Source of the DNA: Takakia lepidozioides
Lineage: Eukaryota > Streptophyta > Takakiopsida > Takakiales > Takakiaceae
Assembly: GCA_030704615.1 (NCBI GenBank)
Contig: CM060732.1
Span: 68,303,053 to 68,367,052 of the forward strand
Length of the DNA stretch: 64,000 nucleotides
Reading direction: 5' to 3'
The notes beneath the pieces were generated by a model. It was not told where the DNA came from and made no database searches. It saw only the letters and a list, made by a program, of their open reading frames with translations. Below, in pieces: positions 24,430 through 35,100 of this stretch; positions within the stretch are counted from its first letter, which is position 1, and every line of letters begins with the position of its first letter. The position numbers and the translations under genes were made by a program.

Positions 24430-25652
24430 GCAAGAGGAAATCAAAAAAATGCTTGAAGCTGTGTGATTAAGCATTCCATCTCTCCTTGGGCCAGTCCCAT
24501 AGTCCTTGTAAGAAAGAAGGGTGGAAGTACTCGCTTTTGTGTAGACTTCAGGCGTCTCAACACAGTCACTAAGAAGGATGCATATCCCCTCCCCAGGATC
24601 CATGAGACCCTTGACATGTTACATGGAGCCACTGTGTTTTCTTCCTTAGACTTGGCCTCTGGATTTTGGCAAGTGCCTCTAACTGAGGAAGCAAAAGAGA
24701 AAACCTCATTTGTTTGTAGGATGAACAAGTACCAGTATGAGACCATGCCTTTTGGTTTGTGCAATGCAACTTCTACCTTCCAGCGCTTGATGGATATTGT
24801 CCTTGGAAATCTGAGGTGGGAGTGTGCTTTGATATACATTGAAGATATCTATTCAGCCACATTTGAAGCACATCTTCTTTCAAGACTTGCAACGTGTCTT
24901 CAACAGACTTAGAGCTGTAGGGCTAAAGGTTAAGCCTAAGAAATGTGAATTGTGCATGCCTGAGCTTCACTTCTTGGGTCATGTCCTATCTAAAGAAGGT
25001 CTTAAGTCTAATCCTAAGAAGTTTTGCTCTGTCTGGGAGTTTCCCATTCCCAAGGACAAACACTGTGTTAAATCTTTCCTTGGTTTGGCTTCTTACTACC
25101 GGAGGTTCATCAAACATTTTTCCATGATTGCTTTTGCTTTGACCAAGCTTTTGGCTAAGGATGTTCGCTTTGAATGGGGCACTTTCCAACAAGTTGCCTT
25201 TGACAGGTTGAAGGTTGCTCTCACCGCTGCTCCAGTCTTTATGTTTCCCAATTTTCACTTGTCTTTTAAGATACAAACAAATGCTTCTGATGTTGCCATC
25301 TCTGCTATTTTTTGAGTTGCTTTATGGTAGACGTTGTGTCTCTCCTTTGCATCCTACTCTACTGATTTCCATTGTTTCTGAGCCTGCTGACTTGTCTGAT
25401 TTTGTAGAGAGGGTGCATGCTAGGCACATGTTCTCGATTAATGAGGCTAAAGCTAACATTGTTCTTGCTCAAGCAATACAAGCTAGGAATTTTAACAAGC
25501 GGGTTAAATACTTAGATCACTTCCATGAGGGACAGACTGTGTGCCTACGTCTTCAGGATGGGCAACATGCATGTAAATCTAAGCGGAAGATCGATGGTCC
25601 TTATTTATTGTACAAGTTGCTTTGTGGGAGACGTGCTTTGATTTTGCCATAG
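24430..25652 (+). pseudogene. Internally deleted Ty3/gypsy pol (RT fused to integrase C-terminus)
   Basis: Reverse transcriptase is clear: ISPWASPIVLVRKKGGSTRF, CVDFRRLNTVTKKDAYPLPR, MPFGLCNATSTFQRLM. The usual catalytic YLDD block reads YIEDIY, with Glu in place of the first Asp. After a frame shift near 24839 it continues FLGHVLSKEGLKSNPKK and FLGLASYYRRFIKHF, then the first RNase H strand IQTNASDVAIS. At about 25310 it jumps to FELLYGRRCVSPL, normally near the integrase C-terminus, and runs on to 25652. Most of RNase H and the integrase core are deleted. This element differs from family X. Confidence 0.85.
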
Positions 25653-27251
25653 GGACAATACGAAAGCACTGGTGTACGGGCTTCTGGACGTGCTCTGTGA
25701 GCTTTGGATGTGTGTGTGTTAGCTCTGCATATGCTGTACGTGGGATCCTCTATATATTCATCTCTCTTCTCGTGCTGTAAAGCCCGCTCCTTCCGAGCTC
25801 TTACCCCCCTAGTTTAACGTGCACTTGTGAGGACGGGAGAATCTCATTCAAGCACAAAATAAGCCTTCATATTGCCCCTAACTCTTCTCTATCACTCTTT
25901 AAGAGCAAAAACTAACAAATTGCATTTCATCTACTCCTCTTCAAACATATTAGCATCCTATAACGCATCCTGATTGAAGTGCCCTCTTGAAAATGCTATA
26001 TGTAGTTAGTATCCCTAACCTCAAACTACCCTAGAGCCTACCCCTGCATCATGTCCCTCAACCGCCGCATGCATGGTATTGGAGTGGTAGCACGAGGAAG
26101 AAGACGGTATGTTTTTGCGCCGGGGTTTTAGAAGTCCATGTATCCTACCCCACCAAGGTATTGCCGGGTTTTGCCGGGTACCCGCCTGGTATGATCCTTC
26201 ATACCATTATCCTTACCCTAGTTGATACCCACCCAAGACCTATATACCGGTCCAACACTGAAAATAACCTCTTTCATTTATGCGCCATGGAGGCAAATGA
26301 GTGGGACACCGCCCCGGAACCATACCACACCCGTCAGTAGCAAGATTTGACCCCAGAATCATCTGGGTGGCACTCAGATTATGTTTTTTCCATTATTATT
26401 ATTATTATTATTGTTGTTGGTTAACAGGGTTGGAGCCCTGGTTAACTTTATTTTGAAATATTTTTGGTGGGCGAGGCCCTTACATAGATGGTTATTGGGA
26501 GGGAAAAATTAAACCCTCTGATTACGCCATAAGGCACACACACCGTAGTCAGTGAATTGGAGCCTAACTACTCATGATGAGTAATAACGAACTGTCTGAC
26601 TTGAGGCCTTTTTGCGTAATGCTACGAAGCGGTGGCGATCCCACCGGATTCGATAATGTATGTTCCTCAGGCTCCAATTCAGCTAGAATAAAAAAACTAG
26701 CTACGGTTTAGGCCTGCTTCAGCGGATTGCTTGCCCGAAGGACTTAGCGGAAGCTGAGCATGGAGGCCTTTGATGATTGTTTAACGTGCTTCCAGTTGAT
26801 ATCCCTGTCAAACTCCGGCGAGGCTGTGGACGGTACCCGTGGCGTCTCTCCAAGCCCTTGGGGACAGTTTGTTCCAATCGCAGCGATCCGGGGAGGGGCT
26901 GTTGCAGATAATTCCATCCCGCCCCTAGGTTGCAATGAAGGTAGAGTGGAGTTGGATAGCTTGTTGGTCCGATCGTGCTCTTTCGATATTTGCACATAGT
27001 TTTTTCCACGCTTTCCTGGCCTCAATTTGCATGTCCATGTAGATTTTTGCGAGGAGTGAGGAAGTTAGTTTTTTCGCATCTTATTTTCCACAGGTGCCAG
27101 AGCGTTGCGCTTCTAAGAGTATCGTAAACTGGGCAGTGATTGGCTTTTGTTTTTGTTGTTGGGTCATAATTCAGCACCGGGGTGAGGTTTATGTGCCCCC
27201 AAGTTCGGAAATTACAATTGGTCTTAGATTTCAATTCTTCACACATGGGCT
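25653..27251. other. Non-coding stretch with (ATT)n and a small hairpin
   Basis: The first part probably holds the remains of the 3' end of the gypsy relic. (ATT)n lies at about 26391-26412. It is followed by GGTTAACAGGG and CCCTGGTTAAC, an inverted pair around a 6-base loop. No gene recognised. Confidence 0.5.
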
Positions 27252-27814
27252 GGAAGACAATAGGAATAATGTAAGAACTTAATGGAAGCTTGCGATCTTT
27301 TGCCGGATTCCGGCAGCCCGGGCTCCTCCGGCGTGGGCCCTGTCAAATTCTCCCCACCCCTCTTACCTTGGTTTCACTATTAAATACTTAAGAATCCAGA
27401 TGGGGTTCATGCTGTGGTGGGTAGTGTGATGATAAAGTGATAGCATTGTAGGCGGCGAGGTTGGGTGTTTGATTCTTGATGGGAGGCTCTTGTAGTGTAA
27501 CCCAGGTATTAGTATTCCAATTGGTGTAATCCTCAATAACTTGGTTAGTCCATTTTATACTTAGACAAATTTCGAGACCAAGTGTGAGTTACACTCCATT
27601 CTGTGTAACCCGGAGTGGAATTCCACACCTCGTCGTCTAACCCAATGTAACCCCAAGTGGAGTTACACACCTCTGGACTGGAGTTTACACTCCTCCAGCT
27701 CCATGTCCCTCTCAAGAGAGGGTGGGGAAGATTTGACATGCCAGAAACCTACGTGCCATCCTGTCAGAGGTTGTGCATGTGCATTAAGTTCTTACATTAT
27801 TCCTATTATCTTCC
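27252..27814. mobile_element. Foldback / MITE-like element with 33-bp terminal inverted repeats
   Basis: The left arm 27252-27284 and right arm 27782-27814 are inverted copies of 33 bp with one mismatch (GGAAGAyAATAGGAATAATG...). Further inside, CTGTCAAATTCTCCCCACCC near 27340 pairs with GGGTGGGGAAGATTTGACA near 27720, so the foldback continues inwards. There is no transposase. The middle holds a stretch near 27415-27480 with a weak A-box/B-box look. Target-site duplications were not found. Confidence 0.6.
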
Positions 27815-29172
27815 CCACAGGCTACCCTAAGTATAGTATAAATACACAACATCTAACTCTATGATAGATACCAAATGGAGTGGAGGCCTGGGTATGATCC
27901 CTGGGTTAGGCTGCAGTAAAGTGTTCCATATTCGAGACCCGCGGTCATGGTATTATTTGTTGAAGATTCCTCATTTCCTTGCCAACAGCGAGAGAGAGGA
28001 AGTGGTGGGTACAGAAGTCACATTAAGGGGACAAATCATGGGTTTTCCCCTCTATCTCTGAAAAGTCCATAAAAAGTGGGGCAGATGTATAACACAACAA
28101 GAGTGCAACAACAGAACACACAAATGGAAAAGGATCCCTCAGACAACAATCTTCAGAATCAACCCACAAATTTTTCATCCCAAATGTATACGAAAGAACA
28201 CTGGACAGAAACAGCACAGTTGTTACAAGAATTGTGCACGAAAGACTCTTTCTAAATGTGACATTGAAACACCCTATTCCATTTCTTGTCGCTATTTCAT
28301 CTTGTTCACATCATGTCGCCAAGAATAGGTTGGCGATGAGCAATTTGCATACAGCCAGTTAGAGGGCTGTATTATGCTGTATGTTACATGTTAGAAACTG
28401 GGTAAAGCTTTTGGGAGGTTTGATAATACCACATGGCAGACTGCAAATGTTACCCTTCTTTTGCCACACACTGGAAGGTCTCAGGGGATGCATTCCCTAC
28501 CATAGATCACTCGAAAACATTCTGTGGGGATGGTTCACCATTTGGATAGTCCTTGGTCTCTAGGCTTGCAGTGAGCACACTCGAGTCGTTGTGTCACTAC
28601 GCCCCGCCCTTCTCTCAAACAAAACCCCAGGAATCTTCTACAGATACAGTTCTCAGAAAATTAAGTTGTTCTATGCATCAAAAACCACCCTATTGTAAAA
28701 GAGAATGTACTCATGAGACGTTGTTTGTTTAAGGGAGAGAAAGAGAGAGAAAGAGGATGAATAAAATACAAAGAGAGTGTCATCGTTGCACAGATAGCTT
28801 GGGTTATCTGGCTTCTGAGGGTAAACAACACTGAGGGCTTCATCTCTTGCTTCCTGAGAATCCCGCAATAATTTCCATTAGTCCCTACACAGGTGGATTG
28901 AAGAGTCAATGAATATAGTGTCCTGGATAGTTACACGGAGAGCTAGTTGGCCCTGTGCTTCTTTTTTCTCTCAGCACGTCATGTTTCACATACAAGAATC
29001 GTTGTCTTGGCTGCTGAGCCTGCCTGGGTCCAAGCTAGACAATGACAGGTCTGTAGGTTATAGAGTAGGTGTTTCCTCTTTTGCTGCCAAAAATGCGAAA
29101 ACGAATGGTAGAGATGATTGTACCGTTGATTGAAGATGGGGGTAAGAAAATGCTTACATACTATGGCTCTCC
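27815..29172. other. Downstream flank of the AP2 fusion gene
   Basis: No gene recognised. Around 28688-28730 the words GAATGTACTCATGAGACGTTGTTTG match the 3' terminus of the LINE B family (54840-54870), so this is a tiny LINE 3' scrap or related SINE tail. The bases next to 29172 should hold the 3' UTR of the minus-strand AP2 gene. Confidence 0.45.
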
Positions 29173-32100
29173 TCATGGCCCCTTTTGAAGGACTGTCTTT
29201 GACATCTGGATAGCCTCGGCAGCGTCAATGTCCTCTGGTGCAATAGGCTTCTGCGTTGAAATCCCACAGCTCAAGGGTGCCAAGCTTCCAGTTGTTACAC
29301 TTTGGTTTGAACCATGGGCATCAAGCTGTGAGGCCGCAACAGGCGAATCCCTGCTCACCAGAAAACTACCTTCCTGCCCAGCCAGCTCACTTTTCTCCTT
29401 TGAGTCCAACACCTGGCCATCCCTGAACATCTCTGGATTCTCTTTGATCCGGCGATCGTACTCAAGGGCAGCTTCCTCAGCACTGTTGAACATGCCAAAA
29501 TATGCATATTTTCTTCGAACCGGGTCGAAACAGGATGCCTGAAACCCGAGTGTCCTTTTATTAGCAAATAGCGGTAGTCATCATTGGTTTTTACTGGGGT
29601 CTAAGAACCGAGTGTCACTGAGTTGGCTTCTAATTCAAACAGATATCACATCTAGAAGATGTCAAAAGGCTAGAATACTTTCTCTCTTGCTCCTCTAAAT
29701 TACTACCTGAAACCGTTTGCCTCTTTGGTAGACCTTCAAAACCCGGTGGTGCTCTTTCTCAGTAAATGCGCCTGACACTCCTTCAGAGATATCCAATGTA
29801 TCCTCCATTAGCTCCTCTGAGTCTGGCTCATCTCCAGAGCTAGCTACATTCTCCTCATATAACCTGGAGGGCTCGGGAACGTTTGGATTCCTGCTAGCAT
29901 TGGAATCTTCATGGTCAGAGTCTCGTGTTTCCAAGACCTGGCTGGCTTTCAAGAGCTCGCCTACCAAAGCATTGAATGCGGGCGTCTCTGGTCCCTCTCT
30001 CCGAGAACTTTCCTCTGTTCCTGTCTTGTGCTGTGATGGAGACACAGTCCCTTCCACTGAGCCCTTCAAAGAACTCTTTGCTTTATGCCGCTGGCTGTAC
30101 ATCCTTACCCTATACTCCTCCTTCTTCGCAGGCCCCAGCACAAAATGTTCAAGGGAGCATGAACTTTCCCCACCATGGCCATCATCTTCGCCATCCAGAT
30201 CTTCCTTCCTTCCACTCTCCTCTCTTTCTGTGGGTAGAACCGGGGAGGAATCTAATTCACATGTGCTAGCAGTCATGGACGATCCCTCACCTTTGACGCA
30301 TCCCCTATCCACTAGACCTGCTGCTTTGTCTCCACGAAAGTTCAACTTAGCAGCAGGGCCAAGGTTCTTGGAGGCCTCAAGGTCGTAGGCGCGAGCAGCT
30401 ATTTCAGCAGTAGGAAAGTTCCCACAGTAATTGTGCTTTTTGTTTACACTGTCCCAGAAAATGGCCTGGAAAGTGCTCCGATTTGCATACACCCCAATAT
30501 ACTTGGTTGACTTGCTAGACCACTTGCCCTCTAGCAAGGGGTCCACTGGGACAGATGTGGAAGCGGGACATTGTTCTTCTCTATTGTCATTTGTAACAAG
30601 TTTCGCAGGAGGATCCACAACAGCAGTGGTTGGAGTCTCCAAAGCAGGTGCTGATGATTTCAGTGTCTCAAGTTCAGCTGGCAGATTTAAAACTGCCGCC
30701 TCCCCAAATTGCCCAAAAGCCACCTAACCACAAATTGACATCCAAATCAAGGTTAGATACGATACCTGTACTGGATTTTCCTAGTATTGTGTTCAAGGAT
30801 GCCAAAGGGGCTATGCAACCAAAAGAACAGATCTCCAAAACTAATTGCAAGTAGGCCAAAAGAATTCAAGAAGTATATTCTCATTCCAGGCTTGCCATAG
30901 ATGAGGGCTTAACTCCTGCAGCTGTCCAATAAATGTATTGCAGCTGAGTAAACATGGAAAACCTATCCTCTTTGCTGTTTTCCATCATCTTACCCGAGGG
31001 AAGGATAACAAAGATGATCTCGCTGAATATTGGGACTGGATCATAGGTATACCTGATCATGGGCTCGAGCAGCTTCCTCAGCAGTTAAAAACGTGCCCAG
31101 GTATGTGTGCTTTTTAGTTGCTGGATTATAGTAGATGGACTGAAACTTGTGACCATTGCAGTAAACCCCTCGAAAGTCAGCTCGCCGAGTGAAACCTCCT
31201 CGTCGGGCGGGCTTTTTTGCTGCTGCCCCATGTGCAGATGTCCCCTTTCCAGATCGTATGGAGCGGGCTGAGCCCTTCTGCCCACTGGGCAGATGCAAAG
31301 TCCCCTTCTGATTTAACTTACCTACCACAGGTGCCTCCTGACCAGAATTAGCACGTGTGCCGAGTGGCTTTCTTCTGGGAGTGTCCCGTCTTTCAGGGAC
31401 CATGCTCGATGTCTCTCCCTCATCTCCCAGCGAAGCTTCAGGGACAGACTCCATAGCTGCAACTTCCTTGTCGCCAGCACGGCGTGCAGCATCAACTGAG
31501 CTAAAAACTCCCACAGACCGATAGTCCTTCAGCTTTACATCATAGCACATAGTTTCAAAGTCCCCAGCATCCGTAAGCTGAATCACAACCTTCTTCGTTA
31601 TTGGTTTTGCTTTCACCTTCAGAGATTGAATCTCATCGGGGAAGTTGAGAGGAGCTGTGACACCACGTTTGCGGTAGGCCACCTCGTCATACGCATGAGC
31701 TGCTTCCTCAGGGGTATCATAGATGCCAATATAAATATGTTTCTTTGTTCGGGGAACATAAATTTTGGCCTTAAATCGCCCACTTGGGGTGGACTGTACT
31801 CCCATGTAAGTCTGTTGACTTTCCTTTCCAGAGGCTTTCTTTCTGGATAAGCCTTTGGTTGGAGTCTTAACAGGTGACCTTGAATTACCTGCTTCCACAT
31901 TCCAGGTGCCACTCTGCTTCTTTTCTGCCAATGGGGGCTTGATATTCGCCTGGACTTTCTTGTGTCCAGATGAAGGAGGATCCCCAGCTGTGCGAATTTT
32001 CTTCTGGCCCGCCAAAGGTGAATTGCCATCTGTTTCAATCTTTGTCTCTTTACGCATCCTTGATGACTCAACTGTGCTTGGAACATTTTTTAGAGCAGGA

Positions 32101-35100
32101 CCTGGCAAGCTTTTCTCTGGGGTTATAGCAGGCAAACTGGATCCACTTCCGTGCTTGTCCATCATGGCCCGCCGCTTGGATGTTGTCTTGTAGACCCTGG
32201 CATAGCCTGACTCCACATAGCAATCTCCATGAACCCTGAAGAAATACTCAAGGGGGAGCATTCAAACGACCAATGAGATTGACAGTCAATCTCAGTTACT
32301 CCATCACCTAGTTACTTATATTCGTATATAAATACTATATCTGAGTCTTAATATGCTTCAAAGGCGGGAAATTCTTGCCATATTAGTACACCATCCCACT
32401 AGGCCAGAATTGGTGTGGGGACACATGACAAATATTGCACAAATAAGAGACCACAGCAGAAGAATGAAGTTTGATATCCCCTGCAGTGGAAGATGCTTTG
32501 ACACATCAACACCATCAAGTAAAATTGTCCAATTGAGCAAGTTACCAACAGTAGCAGTAAATCGCTGTTGACACTACATCTCTGACCAGCACAACCAGAC
32601 CATACAGTACATGCCTGATACCCAGTTTGTTGAATGGCCCCAGATGTCTGACCGCACATCCTTTGCACCCTGAGAAACCTGGTAACATACCTATAGGGGA
32701 AATTGTTGCGGGAAGCCCGTTGCTGTGATTTGCCTCCATGTTCAGTTGCTTCGTGATCCTTCTCGAGCACTTGCGAGCTCACATCTGGCTCACTGGTTCC
32801 TGCTTTCCTTTTTAAGTTTGTTGCCCGACGCTTCTTCATTCTTGACGAATCTGTATCCAACCCTATTGGTCCCTCGGATTTCCGCTTACAGCTGTGAGCA
32901 CCTGGTGAATTTGGCGAGTTGCTGCCTAGTTTCTCTTGAGGAGTGGAGTTACTCTTTACGGCCTTCGGTGGAACAAGCTTCTTTTCACTAACTGCATAGC
33001 ATACACCAGAGTTAAGTAGACTCCATAAGATCTGTACATCTCAATTGATGTGAATTAGTGCATACTTCGGTGGAGAGCAACAACTTCACAATGCCATTTA
33101 CTCAGCTCAACAACTGAATGGATGCCTTGTAGTGTTCATGGAAAGGTAGTCTTCATTCCATGGGTGACAACAGGTACTTATGTAACATCCAGTGATATTT
33201 TAATAAAAATGAGCAGCAGTAGTCAGCTGAAGAATCCTGCCACTAAAATCAAAGGTATGGCTGGAGCCTTTAGGCATTTTCACAGGTGCCCACACTCAAT
33301 CTGCTGTGTGTGGGTATGCCCAATAACTAGGCCCCAAAAGGGCCTAGGCTTTTGGCTCAGCCTCGAGACTTTCAAAGGAGTGCAGAGAGACCCATATACA
33401 CACACAGGGGAAGGGCGACAGCAATGCATCAAATAAGCTACCTGCAGATCCATCCACAACTTGGGTGGCCACAGGAATCTGAGTTGTCATGCCATCATTG
33501 ATGTCAACCCCTTTCCTGGACTTCTCTCCAGCAACAAGGCTTTCTGGCTCGGCTGCTGAGGTAGAAACACAAGGCTTGCTCTTTTGGGACTTGCTTTTTT
33601 GGACCTTTTGTTCTGCTGAACAAGGGGAGATCTCTGTTTCGGGTACTTTCCGTTTCATGGCCTTTTTCAAGACTGGGTCTTCCTTTTTCAGGTCCAGATC
33701 CTCCTTACTCTGGGCGATCATGCGTTTCTTCTTATACCACTGTGCAATATCCTGGGCCTTGGGTTTCTTCTTGATGGTCTGCACCATCCCCTTTGCCTGC
33801 AGACATGCCAACAACCAAGGTTTTTTCAATCTATCAACAGACAAGATCCTGACAGCAGGATCTCTCTGTTTCTTGCACCTGCACACAGCTATGGTGCAAT
33901 GAAGCCAGTGCTAATCAATGAATTTTGCCTAAAACCAAAAAAAAATGAAGAATTAATCACCTGAACATCCCACAAGTCCGGAAAGTTGAGCGTGGAAGCA
34001 GCACCCAAATCAATGGCCTTTTGATCACGTGCACGTGCAGCCTCCATCATTGAATTGTACATGCCCACATAGACCTTCTTCCTTCTGCTCCGGTCATAGA
34101 CACTGGCTTCAAACCGGCCTGACTGCGACTTGCGTACGCCCGTCAACCTGAAGTCCTTGTCTCCATTACCTAGTTCCAATAGAATTTTCTTTTCTTCTTC
34201 ATTCAACTCTTCTCCAGCAAATGAGCCTGGAGCATTTCTCTGGCGCAACTTTTCTAGGGGTCTTTTTCCTTCCAACATCTTCCCCTTCACTGAAGCCCCT
34301 GAATTCAGAAAGCAACCTGCCTCCTCTTTCACTAGAGATGTCTCCTCCTCTTTCACCCTCACCTGACTACTACCCTCAGCTTCCTTTTCCGTGTCCGTCA
34401 GGCAGTCTGATTGGCCATCAGGGTCAGTCACCCCTGTTGCTGTTACTATCCTCTTGAACTTCTTCTTTTGCCGATTTCCACGAGGGACGGAGTTCCCACC
34501 ACTGGACCCTGGCTGTGCACCATCCAACTGCAACCCTTCTTGGCTCACCGCAAAGTTGCTCAGCAAAAGCAACCGGTCCGCTCCCTGTGTGTCTTGATAT
34601 ATCCTCTCTATGTTGGGCTTCCTCTCTAAGACATTCCCGCAGCCTGGTTCACCGCCCCTCCTCAAACTTTGCCCCTGAGATAATTCAGAGGGAGGGCGTT
34701 TCACTGACTCCCAAGGTAATGTGGTCTCCTCGTGATGTGCCTGGTGGGCAATTGGTGGAATCACACATGAGTTCTCGGGTCCACAGGCTACAGCATCCTC
34801 ATTTCCAGTGCAGTCCGTACCTGCAGTCTCTTGGTTATCCACCAAATCTGCAAAGAGATCAGTTTTCATCTCGTTGCCCCTACTATTGACCTCGGTGCCC
34901 TTATTCTTGACCTTGAAAATATCCCCTTTATCTACACCACTACCATCCTCCTTCTTGACATTGAGGGATCGGCGCTTTTTGGAAGAAAGGGCCTCCAGGC
35001 AGGCACTGCTGGCACTCCCACCCTCATCATCGGGAAGACTCGATGGGGAGCCAAGAACAAATGGATACGAACTAAAATCAAATTCTGATCCCTGCACAAA

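Noticed and set aside
26560-26680. Possible tRNA-like segment (GGTGGCGATCCCACCGGATTCGA)
   Set aside because: The T-loop-like end is not matched by acceptor, D or anticodon stems.
27415-27480. tRNA-derived SINE promoter (A and B boxes) inside the foldback element
   Set aside because: The boxes deviate from consensus at several positions and no SINE tail or duplication was found. Mentioned only as a weak resemblance.
33344-33886. Continuous 180-codon frame on the minus strand as a separate gene
   Set aside because: Its middle is an exon of the AP2 fusion gene (33796-33442). The ends are intron, including the LINE fragment that encodes ESLEAEPKA.
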